A stretch of DNA of 55,999 bases from a virus, in the IMG/VR virus record IMGVR_UViG_3300018036_000011, positions 1 through 55,999 of that record; one strand, given 5' to 3'. This document shows positions 32,660 through 38,891 of this stretch, piece after piece (the stretch's first letter is position 1; each line of letters starts with the position of its first letter). The notes under the pieces were generated by a model, which made no database searches, was not told the DNA's origin, and saw only the letters and a program-made list of their open reading frames with translations. Position numbers and translations under genes: made by a program.

Positions 32660-34189
32660 GGATACTTGACCTTTCTCATCTAGCTTTAGTCTTTCTTCTT
32701 TATATATTTCGCAGCTATTTTCGTTTACTTGTTCCCTTAAGTTTGAAGGTGCTGATCTGCCTTTCCTCGTTGTATTCGCTTGTCTTCTTAGTGCTTCATC
32801 AGACCTTAAAGGTAAGGAATCCATAGTGTTAGGGGTTGCCCATATAGATTCCTCTATATCTACACCCCTCTCCTCAGCTTCAACTTGAACCTGTAGAGTA
32901 GGTGCGAAGGTCTCTTTGCCCTGCTCTAAGCGACTCTTCATTCTTGAGATATAATGACGTAGGTTCTCACCCCTCTGTGAAGCTGGAGGAGTTGACCAAT
33001 TCTCTCCATAAATCAACGAAGGCTCTTCTTGCAGTATCTGGAACAACTCCATTTCCAAGCATTCTGAGCTCATCCGTTCTATTATCAAAGGACTCGTACA
33101 GCTTGGTTGCACCCACCCTATTGGAAGCCCCATCAAGGTCTCTACCCACCTCGGGTTCAACTTCATTGCAGCGTCCTTGCCCATGCTCACACGATCTGCG
33201 AAGTTCAGAGAGTGTGACTCCCCCACCCCTTTCGCTTTCCTTCGACCCGTCATTGTCAGAGTTATCTCTTTGTGGTGTATTTCCTGCGTTGTTGGAGTTG
33301 GCCACCCATATAAAGGGATGCTCGCTTCCTTCTCTTGAGTCTCCTTCAGGAGATCCTGATATATCTCTATTGCGTGAGGGTTCACCTGCTCCCGTAGATT
33401 GCCTGGATGGGAGCGTCTTTTCCTCCCCCCTGCTCTTGCTAGTCTTCTCAATGCCTCGTCGCTCCTCTGGTCTAGATGATCGAGAGTATTGGGAGTCCCC
33501 CAGAGTGACTCTTGGAGGCTCCCATGAGTATTGGTCTCTTCCTCTTGAGGATGGGTATATAGAGCCACTTGTGTCTCGGTTTCGGTCAAGGAGTCCATTG
33601 ACCCATTCCAAGCTTTCTCTTTCGGTACCTCTTTTAATACCAAGAATGAAGACTCGCTTCCTTCTATGTGGAGCACCGACTTCTCTCGCTGAGAATATAC
33701 CTGCCGTTGCTTCGTAACCCACCCTCTCCAATTCTCTAAGAACATGGAGCAAAACCGATGTTCCTTTTGGATCTGACCAATCATCTGATTTGAGTTCTGC
33801 TGAGAGGATTCCTTCGACATTCTCAAGGAAAATAACGGAAGGTTGAGATACTTTAACTCCTCTGATGATATGTGGGAAGAGGTGTCTTGGGTCTGAGTCT
33901 GCTTTTCTTTTTCCTGCTGAACTAAAGGGCTGACAAGGGAAGCCTCCTGACAAGATATCCACTTTTCCACGAAAGATTTCCCAGTCGAGGGTTTTAAGAT
34001 TCGACCAGATAGGTGCTGGCTCAATAAACCCTTTTTCCATCTTTGCAACCAAGTTGCAGATTGGGAAGCTTTCGATCTCCACATAAGTGATTGTTCTGAC
34101 ATCTCCGAGAGCTTTTTTAAGTCCGATGTCGATTCCCCCATAACCTGCACAGAGTGATAGGTGTTTAAGTTCTTTGGTACTATCCACAT
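32651..34189 (-). CDS. 512-residue ORF overlapping the dcm gene in another frame
   Basis: This frame starts at ATG 34189, two bases before the GTG of the methyltransferase gene and behind the same AGGAG. It covers that gene completely and runs 316 bases past its stop. It carries two copies of a 45-residue unit (33355-33497 and 32700-32839) of the form TPNTxDxLxxRSDEALRR...NLREQVN...EIY. Fifteen residues in the two blocks are identical between copies, while ten of those codons differ only synonymously. It also has LNPRWVETLMGLPIGWV, which I recall from phage methyltransferase-type entries. So at least its second half is under protein-level selection. It may be a separate overlapping gene or a frameshift extension. 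Function unknown. Confidence 0.6.
   Translation of the reverse strand: MWIVPKNLNTYHSVQVMGESTSDLKKLSEMSEQSLMWRSKASQSATWLQRWKKGLLSQHLSGRILKPSTGKSFVEKWISCQEASLVSPLVQQEKEKQTQTQDTSSHISSEELKYLNLPLFSLRMSKESSQQNSNQMIGQIQKEHRFCSMFLENWRGWVTKQRQVYSQREKSVLHIEGSESSFLVLKEVPKEKAWNGSMDSLTETETQVALYTHPQEEETNTHGSLQESLWGTPNTLDHLDQRSDEALRRLARAGGRKRRSHPGNLREQVNPHAIEIYQDLLKETQEKEASIPLYGWPTPTTQEIHHKEITLTMTGRRKAKGVGESHSLNFADRVSMGKDAAMKLNPRWVETLMGLPIGWVQPSCTSPLIIERMSSECLEMELFQILQEEPSLIYGENWSTPPASQRGENLRHYISRMKSRLEQGKETFAPTLQVQVEAEERGVDIEESIWATPNTMDSLPLRSDEALRRQANTTRKGRSAPSNLREQVNENSCEIYKEERLKLDEKGQVSLF
32967..34187 (-). CDS. dcm: DNA cytosine-C5 methyltransferase
   Basis: Transfers a methyl group from S-adenosylmethionine to carbon 5 of cytosine in DNA. 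Motif I is LSLCAGYGGIDIGL near residue 10, motif IV with the catalytic cysteine is GGFPCQPFSSAG near 82, motif VI is IFLENVEGI near 120, motif VIII is REVGAPHRRKRVFILG near 170, and motif X is ELRMLGNGVVPDTARRAF near the C-terminus. Start is GTG, sharing the AGGAGAAATTA site with the overlapping ATG frame. Residues about 190-330, where a target-recognition domain should be, are unusually rich in R, S, G and E, and that stretch is visibly richer in GC than the rest of the window. Here the other frame seems to be the constrained one. Confidence 0.85.
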   Translation of the reverse strand: MDSTKELKHLSLCAGYGGIDIGLKKALGDVRTITYVEIESFPICNLVAKMEKGFIEPAPIWSNLKTLDWEIFRGKVDILSGGFPCQPFSSAGKRKADSDPRHLFPHIIRGVKVSQPSVIFLENVEGILSAELKSDDWSDPKGTSVLLHVLRELERVGYEATAGIFSAREVGAPHRRKRVFILGIKRGTERESLEWVNGLLDRNRDTSGSIYPSSRGRDQYSWEPPRVTLGDSQYSRSSRPEERRGIEKTSKSRGEEKTLPSRQSTGAGEPSRNRDISGSPEGDSREGSEHPFIWVANSNNAGNTPQRDNSDNDGSKESERGGGVTLSELRRSCEHGQGRCNEVEPEVGRDLDGASNRVGATKLYESFDNRTDELRMLGNGVVPDTARRAFVDLWRELVNSSSFTEG

Positions 34190-34244
34190 TAATTTCTCCT
34201 ATAATAACATGCTACACTTATATATTATACCTAAACCCCCCAGA

Positions 34245-34287
34245 CAAAAAAGCCCCACTTCCCAGTTAAGGGAAGCAGGGCTTAAAA
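34245..34287 (-). terminator. Intrinsic terminator
   Basis: On the minus strand AAGCCCTGCTTCCC pairs with GGGAAGTGGGGCTT (one mismatch) around a short loop, followed by TTTTTT. It lies about 24 bases past the stop of the small membrane-protein gene at 34311 and separates it from the methyltransferase unit. Confidence 0.8.
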
Positions 34288-34310
34288 AGATACCAACATA
34301 GAACTTTTAA

Positions 34311-34607
34311 TTAGTTTGTTGGAGGACTTGTTCTCTTACACTTTTTATGGAAGTCAATGCTGTGGTATGACTCTCCATTAGATAGTGTCCATCTCTTCTT
34401 TGAAGTGTTTTTTGCTGTCTGGACTCCATCAATGCCTTCACAAATGTATGTTTTGTGCTCTTGCATCTCTGATACAGAAGCAACACACAAGTACATCATG
34501 AAGAAGCCAATGAGGAGTCTAATATCATCTCTTAAAAGACCATACATAAAGGTCGCAAGAGACATTAGGAAGAACACACAAAAAATAATTGTCTGACCAT
34601 CTTTCAT
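34311..34607 (-). CDS. Small membrane protein
   Basis: A 98-residue protein with two hydrophobic helices near the N-terminus (IIFCVFFLMSLATFMYGLL and LLIGFFMMYLCVASVSEM) separated by a short charged turn, then a polar C-terminal domain with two cysteines. It starts at ATG 34607 behind AAAGGTTTTTAAA, downstream of a C-tract element, and has its own terminator, so it is a monocistronic unit. No family recognised. Superinfection exclusion or membrane modification would be typical for such genes but is not shown. Confidence 0.6.
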   Translation of the reverse strand: MKDGQTIIFCVFFLMSLATFMYGLLRDDIRLLIGFFMMYLCVASVSEMQEHKTYICEGIDGVQTAKNTSKKRWTLSNGESYHSIDFHKKCKRTSPPTN

Positions 34608-34635
34608 TTTAAAAACCTTTCTTAATAATTTAATC

Positions 34636-34666
34636 TACTTAAAGTTATCTGTCCAGAGAGGGGGGG
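34636..34666 (-). promoter_or_regulatory. C-tract promoter-like element, degenerate copy
   Basis: Minus strand: CCCCCCC, ten bases, GATAACTTTAAGTA, then ATTAAATTA, about 30-60 bases before ATG 34607. The GATAA and AGTA parts and the C-tract match the three stronger copies (18.5, 54.1 and 55.0 kb), but the TTGATAATAA core is altered. Confidence 0.35.
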
Positions 34667-34741
34667 TGAAAAAACTTAACCTCCGCTTGCTGGTAATAAG
34701 GCTATTATCTAAAAAATGAAGAAATTGTTAAAAATCTTATG

Positions 34742-35116
34742 CTAGCCATTCCATTCAAAATTAAAGAATGGGCTATGGAACATCCCTTTAACTTTCCATT
34801 CCAGAAGCCAGCTTTCGTCAAGCCTATCTGAATATATTTTTATAGGCTCTTTGTTTTTAATAGCTCTAGCAAACTCATTTTTCTTGACATAGAGCTTCTC
34901 ATTCTTAGTGACCCTAGTAGGTACACCCGTGCCTCCTAATGGTCTTAGAAGCAAGTTTGTTGTATTTGGGAAATAAACCCCATCCCCCATATTTTTTCTA
35001 AGGAATGTTCTAATGTGCTTGTACCTGAAGTACGCTTTGTTTTTATTCCCACCAAAGAAAAAAGCTTGCTTCTCTAATCTGGCAATACGACTTTCAAGGT
35101 TTGCGATGCTGTCCAT
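34742..35116 (-). CDS. Hypothetical protein with N-terminal coiled coil
   Basis: I start this gene at ATG 35116, behind GAGGAGAGATC, giving 124 residues; the longer ORF begins with basic residues and no binding site. It opens IANLESRIARLEKQA, the fifth copy of the shared heptad segment, followed by a basic domain (YKHIRTFLRKNMGDGVYFPN) and an aromatic C-terminus (FHSPFFNFEWNG). The role is unknown; the shared N-terminus may tie it to the other coiled-coil proteins. Confidence 0.6.
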   Translation of the reverse strand: MDSIANLESRIARLEKQAFFFGGNKNKAYFRYKHIRTFLRKNMGDGVYFPNTTNLLLRPLGGTGVPTRVTKNEKLYVKKNEFARAIKNKEPIKIYSDRLDESWLLEWKVKGMFHSPFFNFEWNG

Positions 35117-35164
35117 GATCTCTCCTCTTCTTTTATTCAATAAGGAGATGCCATAAAGAGGTTA

Positions 35165-35881
35165 TTAACTAGAAGCCCAGCCAAAGAAAACAAAGCCTTT
35201 GGTCTTGTTGCTTAACTTACTTTGAACCAATTTACCTCTTACAGTGTAGGTAGCAAGTTTAGAGGAATCTTGATAAGACATACCTCCTTGGTCTTGAACC
35301 TTTAAAATACGAATAACTTCGTCTGGGTCTATTCTGTTTGTAACTTGCATAAGCTCTTTCAAACGAGCAACAGCTTCTTTCTTTGTAGAAAACTTCTCAG
35401 AGGTGTTACTAGACCTCACAAAGTAAACATCACCTGTTGGTTTATGTGTTACAATCTTCCTTTTCCCTGCTGGTGTTGTCAGAACAACACCATCCCTCCA
35501 AGAAATCTCAACCTCAAGGATAGCTCCTGCTCTTTTTCTTTTGAGTTTCATCTTCTCTTCGACAATCCTTCGTGCTTCATTCCCATCTTTAGCTTTAACT
35601 TTCACTTCAAAGTCCTTTTCAACAAGCACTTTTTTTTCAGCGAAAGCTACACAACTAGCGGGATCCCACTTTGTAATTTTAAAATTATTATCCTCAGCAT
35701 ACTGATGAGCTTGTTCTTCAGTCATAACTTGACTAGTAGCCATGACAAAACTGTCTTTTTCAGCAATAGTTCCAGTATAGCCTCTGCTTCCATACTCATA
35801 CCTTGCATCCTCCACAAGGGAATTAAATACTTTTCGAGCATCTGACCCATAGCCAACTTCGATAAATGATTGTGCACCCAT
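35165..35881 (-). CDS. Hypothetical protein
   Basis: A 238-residue mixed alpha/beta protein. It has repeated strand patterns (VLVEKDFEVKVKAKDGNEAR, then EVSWRDGVVLTTPAGKRKIV) and a basic, positively charged C-terminal half. ATG 35881 follows AGGAGAAACTATT, with the TAGTCTATTTATA motif about 44 bases upstream, as for presumed late genes. No family recognised. It lies just downstream of the nrdB-like insertion region. Confidence 0.6.
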   Translation of the reverse strand: MGAQSFIEVGYGSDARKVFNSLVEDARYEYGSRGYTGTIAEKDSFVMATSQVMTEEQAHQYAEDNNFKITKWDPASCVAFAEKKVLVEKDFEVKVKAKDGNEARRIVEEKMKLKRKRAGAILEVEISWRDGVVLTTPAGKRKIVTHKPTGDVYFVRSSNTSEKFSTKKEAVARLKELMQVTNRIDPDEVIRILKVQDQGGMSYQDSSKLATYTVRGKLVQSKLSNKTKGFVFFGWASS

Positions 35882-35922
35882 AATAGTTTCTCCTATTCTA
35901 TTGTTTCTTATATACTATTTTT

Positions 35923-35937
35923 ATATAAATAGACTAC
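35923..35937 (-). promoter_or_regulatory. Promoter-like motif TAGTCTATTTATA
   Basis: Minus-strand GTAGTCTATTTATATA, about 44 bases before ATG 35881. It is one of the best copies of the recurrent element. It lies directly after the duplicated nrdB tail, so it would restart transcription downstream of the inserted endonuclease region. Confidence 0.45.
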
Positions 35938-35951
35938 AAAGTAGGAAAAAT

Positions 35952-35987
35952 AAATGCCCACTATGCCGAGATATTTGACCAATCCCA
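35952..35987 (-). pseudogene. Second copy of the nrdB 3' end
   Basis: Minus-strand TGGGATTGGTCAAATATC then TCGGCATAG encodes WDWSNISA-stop, matching WDWDKITA-stop at the true end of nrdB (37572-37600). The similarity covers about 35 bases with 6 differences and continues past the stop (GCATAGTGGGCATTT is identical in both). Nothing upstream of it looks like nrdB. The most likely origin is the original gene end, left behind when a homing endonuclease segment inserted with its own version of the tail. Confidence 0.65.
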
Positions 35988-36099
35988 AGGTTGCACTGAG
36001 TCATGCAATCAAAGAACTGAGCGATTAATGGGGAATCTTCTGTAAGAACTTACATTTAAGATTGAATAAACAATCTACCACTTACGAATACCGAAACAC

Positions 36100-36128
36100 T
36101 TGACACTAACTTGTTGAGTACTTAGATT
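36100..36128 (+). promoter_or_regulatory. Sigma-70-like promoter
   Basis: TTGACA at 36100-36105, a 17-base spacer, and TAGATT at 36123-36128 resemble a host-type promoter. It lies about 36 bases before the small secreted protein gene, the only plus-strand gene of this interval. Confidence 0.45.
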
Positions 36129-36163
36129 TGAAATATGTAAAACTTTCCTCAAAGGAATCAGAC

Positions 36164-36409
36164 ATGAAGAAAACTATTCTTATCGCAACTCTTTTTATGT
36201 TCATCTCGTCAGTTGCTGTCGCCCAAAGCCCTATGGCTCGTTGGAACGGACTCGCAGGAAGTGGTCATCAGGGTGGAAGCTCAAAGAGCAGTGGAAGCTC
36301 AAAGAGCAGTGGTGGCTCAAAGAGCAGTGGAAGCTCTAAGAGTGGTGGCTCAAAGGGTGGTGGAAGCTCTAAGAGTGGTGGCTCAAAGGGTGGGAAGAAA
36401 GGGAAATAA
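36164..36409 (+). CDS. Small secreted Gly/Ser/Lys-repeat protein
   Basis: I start at ATG 36164 (AAAGGA upstream), giving 81 residues. The first 21 form a clear signal peptide: MKKTILIATLFMFISSVAVAQ, with basic start, hydrophobic core and a VAQ-S cleavage site. The mature part begins SPMARWNG and then consists of short repeats of GGSSKSSG and SKSGGSKGG up to the end, giving a basic, flexible protein. It lies between the endonuclease gene and the nrdB tail copy and runs against them. It could be cargo of the inserted segment. Function unknown. Confidence 0.6.
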   Translation: MKKTILIATLFMFISSVAVAQSPMARWNGLAGSGHQGGSSKSSGSSKSSGGSKSSGSSKSGGSKGGGSSKSGGSKGGKKGK

Positions 36410-36417
36410 GAATTTTC

Positions 36418-37497
36418 TTATAGGGACTTGGTACTCACAGCTTCATAACCTCGCTTGCTGCCAAGCTCCCAATCTCCCCTCTTCAGCAACAAACTCTTAG
36501 CCTTACCCTTGCCTAAGATGCAAGTCTGCTTGAGAGTGTGGTTTCTCACCTGTAAGTTCGCACTCTTAAAGGTATAGCCCTCCTCTAACTTGTCCAAGTA
36601 AACCTCACGAGGCACAAGCTCTACCTCACCCTCTAAGTTAATCAACTTCACAGGCTTCAAAGACCAATTCCCCATCTGACCCTTAGACTTGGCCTCCCGA
36701 ACACCCTCTAACTTAGAGATCACATCATAGTTGACCCTCTCTAAGTCATAGTGAGTTCCAAACTTGAACCCATGCTCCAAAACAAGATGCTTCACCACAT
36801 CATGCTGACCACAACTATATATCCCAATGTCCATATGGTGAATGTTCACAACACCCTTAGAGCAAAGCGACCAACCCAGCCTAAAGTACTCCGCTAACTG
36901 CTCTCTTGGTATCTCGATCTCAACTCCGTCTTTCTCTACCTTGATCGGTTTCATATTTCCGTCCCTACATTTACCTTTCCACTCGATATTGTCATACATA
37001 ACATCTCTTTGCTTCTTCTTAAACGAGGGGTCCTTTATAGTCTTAGTATAAGACTCATGCCACCTCTGTCGTGCTTCTCCCTCTCTTGAAGCAAGAACCT
37101 TCTCACGATAGCCCTCATCCTCCCATAAGGATTTCGTCCTCTCACTCATCTCCATCCTAACGATAGAGTCCGAGCAATAATGCTTCAAAGCGTTAGATGA
37201 AGAACCCATACCCCCACTGTTCATGTTCAAACAAAGTGGGTCGTGGTCATCACCACCGATATACTTCTCGCCCACAATATCTGCCTCATAAGCGTAAGCT
37301 TCACTCTCCTCATCAAACTCCTTTAAGATTTCTTTCTCAAACTCATTAGGGTGAGCTTTCATCTTACGCAAAAGCAAGATGCCAGAGCCTTGATACTTAC
37401 TTCCATCTGGATCTCGATCAGAGTAAGTACCCTTGCCGATGTAATACTCGCCTGTCCTCTTGTTAAACTGACGATAAACATAATAACCTTTAGCCAT
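36418..37497 (-). CDS. GIY-YIG homing endonuclease
   Basis: A 359-residue endonuclease. The GIY-YIG domain spans residues 1-95: YYVYRQFNKRTGEYYIGKGT holds the YVY and YIG strands, and a helix with glutamate-rich segment (YAYEADIVGEKYI) and LCLNMNSGGMG follow. The C-terminal half has two similar modules, one with KPIKVEKDGVEIEIPREQL and one with KPVKLINLEGEVELVPREVY, which could contact DNA. It lies 75 bases downstream of nrdB in the same direction, and base composition is somewhat richer in GC than its neighbours. Such enzymes cut intron- or insertion-less alleles and spread by recombination. The nrdB tail is duplicated around it. Confidence 0.85.
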   Translation of the reverse strand: MAKGYYVYRQFNKRTGEYYIGKGTYSDRDPDGSKYQGSGILLLRKMKAHPNEFEKEILKEFDEESEAYAYEADIVGEKYIGGDDHDPLCLNMNSGGMGSSSNALKHYCSDSIVRMEMSERTKSLWEDEGYREKVLASREGEARQRWHESYTKTIKDPSFKKKQRDVMYDNIEWKGKCRDGNMKPIKVEKDGVEIEIPREQLAEYFRLGWSLCSKGVVNIHHMDIGIYSCGQHDVVKHLVLEHGFKFGTHYDLERVNYDVISKLEGVREAKSKGQMGNWSLKPVKLINLEGEVELVPREVYLDKLEEGYTFKSANLQVRNHTLKQTCILGKGKAKSLLLKRGDWELGSKRGYEAVSTKSL

Positions 37498-37571
37498 CTC
37501 AAATGCCCTTTCAAAGTATTTATTGAAAAGTGTACTTGAGTGCTAAGATTTAGTCAATCCTAAAATGCCCA

Positions 37572-38546
37572 CTATGCTGTGATTTTATCCCAATCCCACT
37601 CGCCCGAAAGACCATTATTTGAATAATCTGAGACAACCCCCTCAAAGAAGTTCTTAAAGCTATCACCACTTACGACCCAATCGAGCCATTTTAGGGGATT
37701 ATTTTTCTGACCGAAGACAGGTTTGAGTCCGAGTTGTAGGAGTCTTCTATCTGCAAGGTATCGAACATAAGTCTTAACCTCTTGAGAGGTGAGACCTTGA
37801 AGTTCTACACCTTGGAAAACAAGATCTACAAGAGCATCCTCAAGCTCAACGGCTTTTTCATAGTTTGTGTAGATGTAGCTCTTGAGCTTATCTGTCACAA
37901 CTCTGGGGTGTTCCTTGCAGTATTCCTGAAAGAGCTTAGTCATACCTTCTACATGAGTGCTTTCATCTCTAATGCTCCATTCAACAATCTCACACATGCC
38001 TTTCATCTTCCCAAAGCGTTGGAAGTTGAGCAGCATAACAAAAGCAGAGAAGAGACTCATGCCCTCATTGCAGACAGAACGTGCAAGTTCAAATGCAAGG
38101 TGAGTGGCCTTCCCCAGACCCTCAGGAGCTTCTGTCATGAATTCAATCTTCTCACGCATCTCATCAAACTTGAGAAATGCGGAGTATTCTTTTTCTGCAA
38201 GACCCAGAGTATCATTAAGTAAAGCATATGCTCTCTGGTGAGTACCCTCTCTATTTGCGAAAGAGAGAAGCATATTCCTAATCTCATTGTTCTTAAACTC
38301 TTTAATAAAAACATCACAGTAGTTGCCACCGACTGCAACATCACTCTGGGTGAAGATTCTTAGGATTTGAGTAATGAAATCTCTTTCTTGGTCTGTAAGA
38401 CCTTGACCTTTCCATTGGTTTACATCATCTTGAAGCTTTGCTTCCCAAGTACCCCAATGGATTTTTTCATGTTCTTCACTGATCTGCATAGCCCAAGGGT
38501 ATTGGAATGGTTTAAATGCTTTACTGAAACTTGTTAATCCTGACAT
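37572..38546 (-). CDS. nrdB: Ribonucleotide reductase small subunit (class I, NrdB)
   Basis: Houses the diiron-tyrosyl radical cofactor of class I RNR. I start at ATG 38546 behind GGAAAAGATAT, giving 324 residues. Iron ligands are visible as SDVAVGGNY (Asp), ANREGTHQRAYALL (Glu, His and the radical tyrosine at the normal spacing E-x-x-H-x-x-x-Y) and RDESTHVEG (Glu and His). The helix EGLGKATHLAFELARSVCNEG fits the second helical pair. The C-terminus ends GEWDWDKITA; this tail normally docks with NrdA. The nrdA gene is on the other strand at 43.5 kb. The tail is repeated at 35952-35987. Confidence 0.95.
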   Translation of the reverse strand: MSGLTSFSKAFKPFQYPWAMQISEEHEKIHWGTWEAKLQDDVNQWKGQGLTDQERDFITQILRIFTQSDVAVGGNYCDVFIKEFKNNEIRNMLLSFANREGTHQRAYALLNDTLGLAEKEYSAFLKFDEMREKIEFMTEAPEGLGKATHLAFELARSVCNEGMSLFSAFVMLLNFQRFGKMKGMCEIVEWSIRDESTHVEGMTKLFQEYCKEHPRVVTDKLKSYIYTNYEKAVELEDALVDLVFQGVELQGLTSQEVKTYVRYLADRRLLQLGLKPVFGQKNNPLKWLDWVVSGDSFKNFFEGVVSDYSNNGLSGEWDWDKITA

Positions 38547-38790
38547 ATATCTTTTCCTTTTGATGAACACAGCTCAAAACAAAGCTGCTTAATACTGCCT
38601 TTAAAGGCATCTTACCTGTGTGCTAATAACTCTAAATCTTTGAAACAATATTCTTGCACTTTAGAGTTGGTAACAATACTAGCAAAATCAATATAAGGTC
38701 TAGCAGAAGCTAGATCATTATCCTTACATTATTCCTCAATGAAATTAAATCCCTAAAGCCAGATTTAAATTTTGAGTTTTTTTTAGACAT
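38547..38790. other. Intergenic region without visible genes
   Basis: This stretch between the nrdB start and the terminator of the next gene contains no convincing ORF, tRNA or strong repeat. It is A/T-rich. A ribosome-binding site for nrdB (GGAAAAGATAT) lies at its left end. Nothing else is apparent to me. Confidence 0.4.
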
Positions 38791-38827
38791 AAAAAAAGGC
38801 AGAGGGCTGTGAAGCCTCTCTACCTTT
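38791..38827 (-). terminator. Intrinsic terminator
   Basis: On the minus strand AAAAGGTAGAGAGGCTTCAC pairs with AGCCCTCTGCCTTTT, with small mismatches, followed by TTTTTTT. It is positioned about 65 bases past the stop of the 250-residue coiled-coil gene. Confidence 0.7.
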
Positions 38828-38891
38828 TCTAACTCTTCCTACTACAACAAGAAGTAATCTACACTCATTATAGGGTGATGGCAAGCATAAA

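Noticed and set aside
32902-33717. A 271-codon plus-strand ORF opposite the methyltransferase locus
   Set aside because: No ribosome-binding site, odd Ser/Leu/Pro composition and no recognisable motifs; it is open because both minus-strand frames are constrained there. I treat it as an antisense shadow.
24701-35937. Plus-strand TATAAATA sequences as T4-type late promoters
   Set aside because: On the plus strand most copies are not followed by a plus-strand gene; the constant ~40-base distance to start codons appears only for minus-strand genes. I therefore list the minus-strand reading.
36260-36400. Short direct repeats in the secreted-protein gene as a possible CRISPR-like array
   Set aside because: The repeats are 9-15 bases, without spacers, and encode Gly/Ser/Lys in frame. 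They are coding low-complexity sequence.
35988-37571. Group I intron containing the endonuclease gene, with nrdB exon 2 at 35952
   Set aside because: nrdB is already complete with its own tail and stop, and the bases following both tails are identical. An intron would not begin with a copy of its own 3' exon. Tail duplication explains it better, though an RT-PCR would settle it.
38547-38790. Possible tRNA or small RNA in the gap upstream of nrdB
   Set aside because: I could not fold a cloverleaf or find an acceptor-stem/T-loop pattern, and there is no promoter-terminator pair around it.
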